NCBI GenBank assembly: GCA_002502365.1
Contig: DAOJ01000093.1
Span: 3,309-31,540, forward strand
DNA length: 28,232 bases
Direction of reading: 5' to 3'
DNA from: Euryarchaeota archaeon UBA106
GTDB lineage: Archaea > Thermoplasmatota > Poseidoniia > Poseidoniales > Thalassarchaeaceae
In this document: positions 14,739-23,064 of the stretch, piece by piece
How the letters are laid out: every line of letters begins with the position of its first letter
Position numbering within the stretch: the first letter of the stretch is position 1
Made by a program: the position numbers and the translations under genes
Notes under the pieces: generated by a model
What the model saw: only the letters and a program-made list of their open reading frames with translations
The model's database searches: none
Told to the model about the DNA's origin: nothing

Positions 14739-15293
14739 TTATTCTTCTTCTCGAATTACCAAGTAACGATTACAATGTGGACACTTATCTTCGATAGTCA
14801 ATAATTTTGGTACCACAGCAAGTAAACTGTTGCAACTTGGACAGGTAGCAAACACTTCGTTTGCACTCAAAATTGAAGCCGAATTTTCTTCCTTCCTATA
14901 CCAAGAAATAAATTTTGGATGTCTTAGTGTAAGGGTCCTTTTACGTGTGGAATTTGCTAATAAAATCAATAAAATGCTTTGTAAACTCAGGATTAAATCA
15001 TTCGCTAGTATTGCAATCAAAAATTGAATACCTCCAATAATCAGGAAAAATCCTGAAACAAATGATAAGAAATTAGCTAGTTTTAGCTCGTATTGGTTAC
15101 TTCGTCTTGCAAATCCTATGACTACAATTAAACCATAGAAAATTGAAAAGAATCCAAAACCAAGACTAAGACCTAGAATTATTGAACTTTCAGTGAATGA
15201 TAAGGTGCTAAAGATCAATAGCATAATGAGTAAGTCTAAGAGGCCAAAAGTAATCATTCTACGACTGAATAAATCAAAGTCGCTGTTGGCCAT
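14739..15293 (-). CDS. Four-helix membrane protein with C-terminal zinc ribbon
   Basis: This 184-residue protein has about four hydrophobic segments (roughly residues 12-32, 37-62, 73-96 and 97-111), then a basic stretch and a soluble C-terminal zinc ribbon with CPSC and CPHC (about residues 150-175). The family is unknown to me. Short membrane proteins with a cytoplasmic zinc ribbon are common in archaea and usually uncharacterised. There is no signal peptide or catalytic motif. ATG 15293 is the first start and follows the AT-rich run TCGCCGATAT. It is divergent from coaBC and convergent with the thiolase gene. Confidence 0.72.
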   Translation of the reverse strand: MANSDFDLFSRRMITFGLLDLLIMLLIFSTLSFTESSIILGLSLGFGFFSIFYGLIVVIGFARRSNQYELKLANFLSFVSGFFLIIGGIQFLIAILANDLILSLQSILLILLANSTRKRTLTLRHPKFISWYRKEENSASILSANEVFATCPSCNSLLAVVPKLLTIEDKCPHCNRYLVIREEE

Positions 15294-15370
15294 ATATCGG
15301 CGAATAACCCTTCCTCTAAGACTTCAACGGAAGGCGACGCACTCTTGAACATCCATACCCTCGGGATGAT

Positions 15371-16558
15371 GTGACAAAGGACACCGGCGTTTCTATTCAT
15401 AGTGATGCTCTGGCTGGGAAACGGGTATTGTTAGCCATATCAGGAGGTATTGCTTCTGTCGAATCTATTCGATTGACTAGGGAATTAAGACGACACCAAG
15501 CGGAATTAACGGTTGTAATGAGCGATGAGGCAACAAAGATAGTTACTCCATTAGCCGTATCTTGGGGGGCTGATACTGAAGTACATCTAGGATGGAATAG
15601 TGAGATGTCACAATTGGAAGATTTCGATATTGTTTTAATCGCTCCAGCTACTAGAAATACAATAGCAAAACATATCCATGGAATAATTGATTCTCCACTT
15701 TTAATGGCTCTTTCTGCCACAAGGGGACGTGGTTCCAAACTCGTTTTTGTTCCGTCTATGCATAATGATTTGTTCGATGACCCTGTAACATCAAATCTCA
15801 TAGAAGATTTGAGAAATGAAGGAAGCCATGTAATATTGAATGAAATAGAAGAAGGTAAGTTAAAACAACCAGATCCAGTATCTATAGTAGCCTCATTGTG
15901 TCACATCGCAAATAATAATCAAAATTCGAAAACAGTTGCTATAACTCTGGGTGCAAATAGGGCTCCAGTAGATGCCGTTAGGGCAATTCAAAATGCCTCA
16001 TCCGGCAGAACTGGTTGGCTAATTTCCGAATACTTACACAGAATGGGTCACGATGTAATTTGTATCGTTGGCAAAACTTCTGCACGACCTACTTTTGCTT
16101 TACCAACTGTCTACAGAGATGGTACTCCGGATGGGATGTTGACCGTTTGTCGAACAGTAGCAAAACGTGACACTCCAGATGTATGGATCCATGCAGCTGC
16201 AGTATTAGATTATTTTACAGAACCTGAAACTGGTAAGAAACCTAGTGGTGCAGATGAATGGGTCCTAAAATTAAAACCGGGCAAAAAGCACATCAGAGAA
16301 CTTCAAGGCCTAGTCAATGAGTCGTATCGTATTGGATTTAAATTAGAAACCAATGTAGATGAATCTACATTAATCAACAAAGCCAAACATCAAATACAAA
16401 CATATGGTGTTGATGCAGTAGTTGCTAATATTTTCGAAGAAATGAACGAACCTGATTCTTTGAGAGCCCGAATAGTCCATTCTGATGGTAGAGTCGAGAG
16501 AATAACAAATGACAGGGATTTGGCTAAGTCTATTTGTATGCTTATCGATAATAATTGA
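15371..16558 (+). CDS. coaBC: CoaBC: phosphopantothenoylcysteine synthetase/decarboxylase
   Basis: This 395-residue two-domain protein covers two steps of coenzyme A synthesis. Residues 15-185 are the flavin-binding decarboxylase (CoaC), with LLAISGGIASVESIRLTREL, IAPATRNTIAKHIHGIID and VPSMHNDLFDDPVTSNL. The PSMH motif, instead of the bacterial PAMN, resembles archaeal versions. Residues 190-395 are the ligase (CoaB), with VDAVRAIQNASSGRTG, a phosphate and nucleotide loop, and the lysine-rich KLKPGKKHI. The glycine-rich strand reads TLGANRAP where many relatives have TxGGTxEP, a mild divergence. The start is GTG 15371. The proline tRNA synthetase gene follows on the same strand after 49 bases. 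Confidence 0.9.
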   Translation: MTKDTGVSIHSDALAGKRVLLAISGGIASVESIRLTRELRRHQAELTVVMSDEATKIVTPLAVSWGADTEVHLGWNSEMSQLEDFDIVLIAPATRNTIAKHIHGIIDSPLLMALSATRGRGSKLVFVPSMHNDLFDDPVTSNLIEDLRNEGSHVILNEIEEGKLKQPDPVSIVASLCHIANNNQNSKTVAITLGANRAPVDAVRAIQNASSGRTGWLISEYLHRMGHDVICIVGKTSARPTFALPTVYRDGTPDGMLTVCRTVAKRDTPDVWIHAAAVLDYFTEPETGKKPSGADEWVLKLKPGKKHIRELQGLVNESYRIGFKLETNVDESTLINKAKHQIQTYGVDAVVANIFEEMNEPDSLRARIVHSDGRVERITNDRDLAKSICMLIDNN

Positions 16559-16607
16559 GGCCATTATCATCGTCACATTCAAGCGATTATGTATTGCGAG
16601 CTTAATC

Positions 16608-18128
16608 ATGGCGTCTCGCGACAAAGCTAAGAGGGGCATTCCTTCAAAGGATGATTTTAACCTCTGGTATCCCGCTATTGTAGAGATAGCAGACTTAGTT
16701 GACAAGAGGTATCCAATCAAAGGTATGGACGTTTGGAAACCATATGGTTGGAAAGCAATGATGCTTATCGACGGACTTACAAGGGCCGAAATGGATCGAA
16801 CAGGTCATGAAGAATACAACTTCCCTCTCCTAGTTCCAGAAGATTTACTGGAAAAAGAGAACAAACTTGTTTCTTTGCTAAAAATGGCTAGAGAACAGGG
16901 AGTAGACCCCAGCGAACTCAGATTGGATGAGGATGACGCCGGATTCAAGAAGGAAGTATATTGGGTCAAACATGCGGGTGAGAATGAATTAGATTTGCCT
17001 ATGTTTCTCCGGCCTACTAGTGAGACCCCGATGTATACTATGTTCCCACTTTGGGTAAGGTCACACAGTGATTTACCTCTGAAAACGTTCCAAATAGTCA
17101 ATACTTTCCGATATGAAACAAAACAAACTAGATCATTTATTCGAGTTAGAGAAATTCACTTTTTCGAAGCACACACAGCCCACAAAGATCAAGCAGGTGC
17201 GGATGCACAAATCCAAGAAGATGCCATAATTGTACAAAACCTTCTCCACGATCTTTGTTTTCCCGCATTGATTTCTAAAAGACCGGTTTGGGATACATTC
17301 CCTGGTGCTTGGTATTCCAATGCTGTTGATGTAGTAATGCCAAATGGTAGAACATTACAAGTTGCTACATACCATCATTACAAAGACCAATGGGCTAAAG
17401 CCTTCGAATTAAAATATGAAGATGTCAATGGTGAGACTAAATTTTGTCACCAAACTACATTCGGAATGTCAGAACGTATGTTAGGGGCTATTGTTGGCAT
17501 GCATGGTGATGATTCTGGTTTGATTTTCCCCCCTAAAGTTGCTCCAATTCAAATTGTAATTATGCCAGTAGCTCAACATCTTGATGATAATGTAATTCTC
17601 ACCGTCAATAAGATGGCAGAAGAACTTCGTTCTAGTGGTTATAGGGTCAGGGTTGATGACAGAGATATACGTCCAGGCGCCAAACACTATGATTGGGAGA
17701 TAAAAGGAGTTCCAATAAGAATAGAAGTAGGCCCAAGGGACCTTAAATCAGGTAAATTTGTTATGACATTAAGAACGGGCGGAAAAGATAGTCATGATTC
17801 AAGTCAACTACTGGAAATCGTTTCACAGGCTATAGGCGATATTGAGTCTGAATTAAGACAACGGTCTAATGAACATATGGAGAAACTTGTCGTGCAATTC
17901 CCTGGAATAACAGAAAGCGATAATGGATGGAAATTGAATTCCCCATTAGAGGAGGGTAAGGTTTACGAATTTGCATTCGATGGCAATGACTCTCATGCAG
18001 AAATTTTGGAAAAAGCAACTGGCCTGACATTTTTAGGTGATTGTTCCGAACCATATTCTGAACCACAACCATGTGTAGTAACTGGTAAAATGACTACAAA
18101 TAAACAACATTTAGCTAGAATGTACTAA
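16608..18128 (+). CDS. proS: Prolyl-tRNA synthetase, archaeal/eukaryal type
   Basis: This 506-residue class II synthetase begins MASRDKAKRGIPSKDDFNLW. Motif 2 (FRYETKQTRSFIRVREIHFFE, near residue 167) lies in the catalytic core, and an anticodon-binding domain follows with IVIMPVAQHLDD and GYRVRVDDRDIRPGAKHYDWE. The chain ends in ARMY; a C-terminal tyrosine is conserved in the archaeal/eukaryal class of ProRS, which also lacks the bacterial editing insertion, absent here. It charges tRNA-Pro with proline. The reading frame extends upstream to 16509 with a hydrophobic run, but that overlaps the end of coaBC and does not match the family, so I chose ATG 16608. The transcript may be leaderless. 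Confidence 0.96.
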   Translation: MASRDKAKRGIPSKDDFNLWYPAIVEIADLVDKRYPIKGMDVWKPYGWKAMMLIDGLTRAEMDRTGHEEYNFPLLVPEDLLEKENKLVSLLKMAREQGVDPSELRLDEDDAGFKKEVYWVKHAGENELDLPMFLRPTSETPMYTMFPLWVRSHSDLPLKTFQIVNTFRYETKQTRSFIRVREIHFFEAHTAHKDQAGADAQIQEDAIIVQNLLHDLCFPALISKRPVWDTFPGAWYSNAVDVVMPNGRTLQVATYHHYKDQWAKAFELKYEDVNGETKFCHQTTFGMSERMLGAIVGMHGDDSGLIFPPKVAPIQIVIMPVAQHLDDNVILTVNKMAEELRSSGYRVRVDDRDIRPGAKHYDWEIKGVPIRIEVGPRDLKSGKFVMTLRTGGKDSHDSSQLLEIVSQAIGDIESELRQRSNEHMEKLVVQFPGITESDNGWKLNSPLEEGKVYEFAFDGNDSHAEILEKATGLTFLGDCSEPYSEPQPCVVTGKMTTNKQHLARMY

Positions 18129-18130
18129 AG

Positions 18131-18643
18131 TCATCTTTTTCTTATCGAAAAGAACATTAGAATTAGAAAAAAGGATAAAATTCCAACTTCCACAAGTTCC
18201 AATTGCATTGCCTGACTCCATGAATCTGGAGATTGATAATCTGTGATACTTGTCAAAATTAATTTATCGTGACATACTGTTTCACTGTTAGTTTCGTCGC
18301 ATAATGGCAAAATCCAACCTATCCCCTTAACGAAATTTACTATTATTGTAATTGTGATTAATAACGATGGGATAAAAATCCACCATGACCGTTTTTTGGG
18401 TTTTGGAGGGGGAATTTCAGGTTGAAGAATAGGTTCTGCAGGCATTTGAACTTCATGTTTAGCATTCCCGTTAGGTTGTACAATATTATCTGAAGGTCTA
18501 GCAGGAGCGTCTATTCCCATCTGTTCCAATGCTTCTCTCCCATAGATGGATTCTGCCATTTCATAGAGTTCAGAATTTATTTCTAACCCTTCCGGTTCAA
18601 CCTCCCCATCAAGGAGTCTCTTGACCTCATCTAGGCTAGTCAC
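18131..18643 (-). CDS. Small membrane protein of unknown function
   Basis: This 170-residue protein has an acidic N-terminal region (about residues 1-65), a proline- and lysine-rich linker (PPPKPKKRSW), one membrane segment at about residues 88-113, a short outside loop with two cysteines (LCDETNSETVC) and a second membrane segment at about 148-167 ending in basic residues. The topology suggests both ends inside and the cysteine loop outside, where a disulfide could form. No family is recognised. The start is GTG 18643. Its stop lies 2 bases from that of convergent proS. It may share a transcript with the transketolase genes 58 bases upstream. Confidence 0.65.
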   Translation of the reverse strand: MTSLDEVKRLLDGEVEPEGLEINSELYEMAESIYGREALEQMGIDAPARPSDNIVQPNGNAKHEVQMPAEPILQPEIPPPKPKKRSWWIFIPSLLITITIIVNFVKGIGWILPLCDETNSETVCHDKLILTSITDYQSPDSWSQAMQLELVEVGILSFFLILMFFSIRKR

Positions 18644-18701
18644 AGACTACCGCGAATACATTCTGTTCTTGAATCAAACCCAATTATGTGGTGTTTACAA
18701 T

Positions 18702-19646
18702 TCATAATTTTACTATTGACCTTACTGCGGACTCGATACTCTCAATGGTCAAACCCACGAGTTCTAGTAATTCTTCACTGCCTCCGCTCTCTCCGAACCT
18801 ATCATTAACACCTATCTTTACAACTCGGGTAGGTTCGTTTTCACTGAGATATTCACTAACCGCAGAACCTAATCCACCAATAATAGAATGATCTTCCACA
18901 GTGACAATACCTTGCACCTTTTTGGCAAGCTCATCCAGTAATTCAGTATCTATTGGTTTGATAGTATGCATATCGATTACTGTAGCATTAATACCTTCTT
19001 TACGAAGATTTTCTGCAGCCTGTTGCGCTTTATGGACCATAACTCCGATTGCAATGATAGCAACATCCTCTCCCTCAGAAAGAATAGAGCCCTTTCCTAT
19101 TCTTAGAGATTTAACAGAATTTTCTGTATAAATTCTTGGAGTTTTATTCCTTGCGGTTCTTGTGTAGGAAGATTCGTGATAGTCAAGCAATTGTTCTGTT
19201 AATTCAGTAGCCGATAAGTCATCACTAGGGTGTATGACGGTCATATTTGGTATGGTTCTGTAAACAGCGAGGTCTTCAATAGATTGAGCGCTACTACCAT
19301 CGGTTCCAGTATGAATTCCACCATGACTTCCACATATGTGAGCTACTAATCCTGGTCTAGCTAGTCCATTCCTTACTTGTTCGAAGGCTCGTTCTGTGAA
19401 TATAGCAAATGTGCTAGCAAAGGGAACTTTACCACAGGATGCAAGGCCGGCGGCTACCAAAACCATATTTTGCTCGGCTATACCTAGAGATACAGTTCTG
19501 TCTGGATATTTTTCTCTAAATAGGCAGGATTTGGTCGATTTCCCTAAATCTGCCTCTATAACCACTACTCTAGGGTCGTCGGCAATGTTTAGCAATGCCT
19601 GGCCATATCCGTCCCTGCTAGCGCCACCAGATGATGGAGCACTCAT
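18702..19646 (-). CDS. Transketolase, C-terminal subunit
   Basis: This 314-residue protein carries the pyrimidine-binding domain (about residues 1-180) and the C-terminal domain of transketolase. SLGIAEQNMV has the glutamate (E58) that activates thiamine diphosphate, and GSHGGIHTGTDGSSAQSIED and MTVIHPSDD are further conserved segments. It works with the N-terminal subunit encoded just upstream to move two-carbon units between sugar phosphates in the pentose phosphate pathway. Splitting transketolase into two chains is common in archaea and some bacteria. The start overlaps the stop of the upstream subunit by 4 bases (ATGA), so the two halves are made together. Confidence 0.93.
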   Translation of the reverse strand: MSAPSSGGASRDGYGQALLNIADDPRVVVIEADLGKSTKSCLFREKYPDRTVSLGIAEQNMVLVAAGLASCGKVPFASTFAIFTERAFEQVRNGLARPGLVAHICGSHGGIHTGTDGSSAQSIEDLAVYRTIPNMTVIHPSDDLSATELTEQLLDYHESSYTRTARNKTPRIYTENSVKSLRIGKGSILSEGEDVAIIAIGVMVHKAQQAAENLRKEGINATVIDMHTIKPIDTELLDELAKKVQGIVTVEDHSIIGGLGSAVSEYLSENEPTRVVKIGVNDRFGESGGSEELLELVGLTIESIESAVRSIVKL

Positions 19647-20464
19647 GATAACTCCTCCAGTGCTTGTTCTAATTCGGAGTCATTAGGTGCTTTACCATGG
19701 AAGGAGGGGTTATCCTCCATGAATGAGACACCTTTTCCTTTCACGGTATGAGCTACAATTGCAGAAGGTGATGTGGAATTTATTGACCATTGTAATGCCT
19801 CTACTATTTCTTGCATGTTGTGTCCATCTATTTCCTTAACTTCCCAACCGAATGATTTGATTTTTGAAGCTAAATCTCCAACTTCCATTTGTACATTAAC
19901 GAAATCATCATTCTGAATTCTATTTCGATCCACAATTACATGTAGATTATTCAATTCATGATAATTTGCAGCCATCATTGCCTCCCAAATTTGTCCTTCT
20001 TGAGTTTCACCATCACCTAACATAACCCATGTTTGGTAGGGATGATTATCCAATCTTGCTGCCAATGCAGTACCAATCCCGAATGACAACCCCATTCCGA
20101 GGCTTCCTGCTGAAAAATCTACACCATTAGTCCATTTCATATCTACATGGCCTTGACAAACTGAACCTAGTGTTCTAAAACCATCTAAATCAGATTGTTG
20201 TAAGAAGCCATGTTGGTGTAAAATGGAATATACTGCCGGTGATGCATGACCTTTACTCATTATGAATCTGTCACGCGTAGGAGATTTTCTGTCACTAACA
20301 TCAAAATTCAATTGGGTTCCATAAAGAGCAACCAATATATCGATCGCTGACAGTGACCCGCCAGGATGTCCGGCGCCTGCTTTGTGAATCATTTGAATTA
20401 TAGATTTTCTACATTCAATTGCGGTTTGTTCTAAACTTTCAATTGACGGGTTAGAGGCTTCCAC
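19643..20464 (-). CDS. Transketolase, N-terminal subunit
   Basis: This 273-residue protein is the thiamine diphosphate-binding half of a split transketolase. It shows HKAGAGHPGGSLSA, MSKGHASPAVYS, and the cofactor motif GDGE (150-153) through N181. The enzyme exchanges two-carbon units among sugar phosphates and supplies ribose and erythrose phosphates. The start is GTG 20464 (the second residue is E). There is no GGTGA ribosome site, and the start sits inside a long inverted repeat at 20461-20510. The gene is divergent from mqnE, with 85 bases between starts, and is coupled to the C-terminal subunit gene. Confidence 0.93.
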   Translation of the reverse strand: MEASNPSIESLEQTAIECRKSIIQMIHKAGAGHPGGSLSAIDILVALYGTQLNFDVSDRKSPTRDRFIMSKGHASPAVYSILHQHGFLQQSDLDGFRTLGSVCQGHVDMKWTNGVDFSAGSLGMGLSFGIGTALAARLDNHPYQTWVMLGDGETQEGQIWEAMMAANYHELNNLHVIVDRNRIQNDDFVNVQMEVGDLASKIKSFGWEVKEIDGHNMQEIVEALQWSINSTSPSAIVAHTVKGKGVSFMEDNPSFHGKAPNDSELEQALEELS

Positions 20465-20510
20465 GTGTCCGGGTATTCAAATGGGCCTTTGATGATTTCC
20501 GGACAAGTGG
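20461..20510. promoter_or_regulatory. 12-bp imperfect inverted repeat covering the transketolase start codon
   Basis: CCACGTGTCCGG (20461-20472) and CCGGACAAGTGG (20499-20510) pair at 11 of 12 positions around a 26-base loop. In a transketolase transcript that begins upstream, the stem would bury the GTG start. As DNA it could instead be an operator shared by the divergent transketolase and mqnE genes. Confidence 0.5.
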
Positions 20511-20549
20511 TTTCTACAAAATACAGATGGATTCAAGTTAGAGGATATT

Positions 20550-21776
20550 TTGGGGAGTGTTGTGGAAATCTCAGTGGATGGTGATTCTGTACCCCTCGGC
20601 GGGGATTTGAATTGGCAAGTTCGACTAAGCCAGATGCCCCTCCCTCTCTCTATTGAGAATAATCCTATACTATTGAGAGCCTTAAATTCGCTAATTGAAG
20701 AAGGCAGAATCGAACCAAATTTAGGGTTAGAGCTGTATTCTGTAAGCAACCTTAATTCTCTATTCACATTAGCAAATATGGTTAAACAATCTAGGTTTGA
20801 AAATCAAATTTTTTTCAATCAAAATCTGCACGTAAATACAACGAACATTTGTGTTTTGGCGTGTAGATTTTGTGCATTTAGAAAAGGCCCTCGTCACGAG
20901 GATGCATATGAATTGAGCGTGGAAGAATATCTTCACCGAATCGAACCATTTTCGTCTAGTATTGATGAAGTACACTCTGTCGGTGGATTACATCCGGTAT
21001 GGGATGTCACTCATTATGAAGAACTCTACAAAAGTGCTAAAGCAAAATTTCCACATATACATATTAAATCCCTCACAGCTGTGGAAATCAAACACCTTTC
21101 AAAAAGATCTAACTTAACCGTTAAAGAAACATTACAACGACTCAAAAACTCAGGCTTAGATTCAATTCCAGGCGGTGGAGCAGAAATTCTTGTTGACAAG
21201 ATTAGGGATAGAATTTGCAGAGGGAAGGAATCCAGTAGTGAATATTTGAATATCCATAAAGAGGCACATAATTTGGGCATACCAACAAATTGTACTATGT
21301 TATTCGGTACGATTGAAACCATTCAAGATAGAATCGTTCATTTAGATTTACTTCGAAAATTACAAGATGAAACGAATGGCTTCCAATGTTTTGTCCCGTA
21401 CCCATTTTTACCTGATTTCAGTCGTTTACCTGAAGCGCAACTCGCAAGTTCTAATGAAATATTGAGGATGATTGCAATTTCTAGGTTGATGCTAGATAAC
21501 ATACCTCACATTAAAGCATATAGAATGAATATAGGAGACGATATAGCACAATTAGCCCTACTTTCTGGTGCCGATGATATTGATGGAACAGTAGGTCACG
21601 AAGAAATAATGCATTCAGCAGGTAGCACGACCGCTCTTGATTCAAGCAATCAGGATTTAATTAGACTAATTAATCAGACAGGACAAGTTGCTGTAAGAAG
21701 AAATACAGTATATTCAAAATTTAACATAGAAAATGCTCAAGTTACTGTATCCAATTCACTTCCACTGTTAGTATAA
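20550..21776 (+). CDS. mqnE: Aminofutalosine synthase MqnE (radical SAM)
   Basis: This 408-residue radical SAM enzyme has the cluster motif CVLACRFC (C101, C105 and C108) preceded by HVNTTNI, then the MqnE landmarks: GGLHP, IKSLTAVEIKHL, GLDSIPGGGAEIL, LRKLQDETNGFQCFVPYPF, SRLMLDNIPHIKAYR and ADDIDGTVGHEEIMH. MqnE joins the MqnA product to SAM, making aminofutalosine in the futalosine route to menaquinone. The motif before GGLHP reads HSV rather than the common IHGGLHP. The start is uncertain: TTG 20550 is listed and GTG 20562 is equally possible. mqnA follows after 11 bases, so they form an operon. Confidence 0.92.
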   Translation: MGSVVEISVDGDSVPLGGDLNWQVRLSQMPLPLSIENNPILLRALNSLIEEGRIEPNLGLELYSVSNLNSLFTLANMVKQSRFENQIFFNQNLHVNTTNICVLACRFCAFRKGPRHEDAYELSVEEYLHRIEPFSSSIDEVHSVGGLHPVWDVTHYEELYKSAKAKFPHIHIKSLTAVEIKHLSKRSNLTVKETLQRLKNSGLDSIPGGGAEILVDKIRDRICRGKESSSEYLNIHKEAHNLGIPTNCTMLFGTIETIQDRIVHLDLLRKLQDETNGFQCFVPYPFLPDFSRLPEAQLASSNEILRMIAISRLMLDNIPHIKAYRMNIGDDIAQLALLSGADDIDGTVGHEEIMHSAGSTTALDSSNQDLIRLINQTGQVAVRRNTVYSKFNIENAQVTVSNSLPLLV

Positions 21777-21787
21777 GGTGTTAGAAT

Positions 21788-22597
21788 ATGTCTTGGACTA
21801 ATGTAATCGGAAGGGTTGCTTTTACTAATTGTGACCCACTTTTCCATGATTTGGATTCTAGATGGTCTATCCTTTCTGCACCTCCTGCCTGGTTAACAGG
21901 CCATGTACTAAGGAAAGATTGCCTAACCGCGCCCATACCGGCCGCAGATTATGCTAAACACCAAGATGAATTGATGTTACTTCCCAACCTTGGAATTGTT
22001 GCAATGGGTGCAGTTGGTTCTGTTATTCTTTTTGGCAGTAGAGATTTAATCGATATGCGCGATATAGCATTACCGTCGGATTCTTCCACTTCTAAGGTTC
22101 TTCTACAATGGCTACTTGAACACAAAGGTCTAGATCCGAAATGCGTTGAAACTGGACCTGATTTAGATTCCATGCTAGCGACTTGTGATGGTGCGCTATT
22201 AATCGGTGACAGGGCATTAAATGCAGCCGAAAGTTATCCCGAATTAGTTCGTTTAGATTTAGGGGGGGAATGGACTAAAGTGACCCAATTACCCATGGTC
22301 TTTGGTGTATTTGCTTGCCGAAAAGATGCTCCTATAGAGAAAATTTCGGCTATACATAATGATTTATTATCGAATTATGAGGAGTTCAATACCAATCCAG
22401 AAAAAAAATCATTGGTAATTGAGCAGTCAGCTTCTGCCACGGGAATTGATAAAATACGAATGGAGCATTATTTCGATAACGAAGTAAGAAATACATTAGA
22501 TGAAGAATCTCAAAAAGGACTTTTGAAATTCCTAAAGGAAGTTTGTAAGATATCACAGGAACCTACTTGGGTAAGTTTGGAGATTCAATCTGAATAA
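21788..22597 (+). CDS. mqnA: Chorismate dehydratase MqnA
   Basis: This 269-residue protein of the periplasmic-binding-protein fold has MqnA features: IGRVAFTNCDPLFHDL at the start, APIPAADYAKH, LLPNLGIVAMGAVGSVILF, LPSDSSTSKVLLQWLL and ALLIGDRAL followed by LDLGGEWTKVTQLPMVFGVFA. MqnA removes water from chorismate to give 3-[(1-carboxyvinyl)oxy]benzoate, the first committed step of futalosine-dependent menaquinone synthesis. It is a cytoplasmic enzyme despite its fold, and no signal peptide is seen. GGTG at 21777-21780 with a 7-base spacer supports ATG 21788. Its 3' end overlaps the convergent DOHH-like gene by 13 bases. Confidence 0.9.
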   Translation: MSWTNVIGRVAFTNCDPLFHDLDSRWSILSAPPAWLTGHVLRKDCLTAPIPAADYAKHQDELMLLPNLGIVAMGAVGSVILFGSRDLIDMRDIALPSDSSTSKVLLQWLLEHKGLDPKCVETGPDLDSMLATCDGALLIGDRALNAAESYPELVRLDLGGEWTKVTQLPMVFGVFACRKDAPIEKISAIHNDLLSNYEEFNTNPEKKSLVIEQSASATGIDKIRMEHYFDNEVRNTLDEESQKGLLKFLKEVCKISQEPTWVSLEIQSE

Positions 22598-23064
22598 TCC
22601 AATCTTTTACTTGCTACCCATTCCAACAAATCTAGGGCTACTTCGCACGATTCCGCGATGACTACTTCATCATCATCTACAAATTTTTCAAGTACGGACA
22701 AAGCGGTTCTATCGCCGATCGCACCTAATGCTTCTGCAGCTTCATGCCTTACCATAATATCCTCATCTTTATCTTCCAACCTATCAATGAGGTGAGGTAC
22801 GGCATTAGAATCCTGCATTTGGCCCATCACATAGGCAATCTCATGTTTCAATAATGCTGATTTAGAACTATATGCTGCAGCAAGTGCATCGACGGATTCT
22901 TTACCCCCAATATTCCTGAGTGCAAATAATGCCCGCATTCTTTGAAACATTTTTTCATTTTCATCACAAAGTGTATTGCGTAGATTAGAGATGTTTTTAC
23001 CTTCACTTGGAGGTGCTGGATCGACTGAGTCAAACTCAGATCTTTCTGGTATGTTTTCTGTCAT
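22585..23064 (-). CDS. HEAT-repeat protein resembling half of deoxyhypusine hydroxylase
   Basis: This 159-residue protein is a chain of HEAT-like helical repeats with two His-Glu dyads, H74-E75 (SALLKHEIAYVMGQMQ) and H107-E108 (MVRHEAAEALGAIGD), 33 residues apart. Eukaryotic deoxyhypusine hydroxylase (DOHH) uses four such dyads, two per half and also 33 apart, to hold a diiron centre that finishes hypusine on eIF5A. Residues 39-55 (RMRALFALRNIGG) and 137-149 (ESCEVALDLLEWV) also resemble DOHH. The N-terminal SVDPAPP matches the motif that joins the two DOHH halves. A dimer could rebuild the four-dyad site; this is inference. Alternatives are a phycobilin-lyase-type HEAT protein or a scaffold. 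The start directly follows the mqnD stop. Confidence 0.85.
   Translation of the reverse strand: MTENIPERSEFDSVDPAPPSEGKNISNLRNTLCDENEKMFQRMRALFALRNIGGKESVDALAAAYSSKSALLKHEIAYVMGQMQDSNAVPHLIDRLEDKDEDIMVRHEAAEALGAIGDRTALSVLEKFVDDDEVVIAESCEVALDLLEWVASKRLDYSD

Noticed and set aside
15309..15334. CCTTCC...GGAAGG inverted repeat upstream of coaBC.
   Set aside because: Only 6-base arms with a 14-base loop; expected by chance at this length.
15371..15930. Reading the HFCD domain of CoaBC as UbiX, the prenyl-FMN synthase that UbiD needs.
   Set aside because: It is fused to a CoaB ligase domain and carries a PSMH-type decarboxylase motif, so it belongs to coenzyme A synthesis.
16509..16607. Upstream extension of ProRS with a hydrophobic, signal-like N-terminus.
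   Set aside because: It overlaps the end of coaBC, and ProRS is cytoplasmic; ATG 16608 gives the family-like N-terminus.
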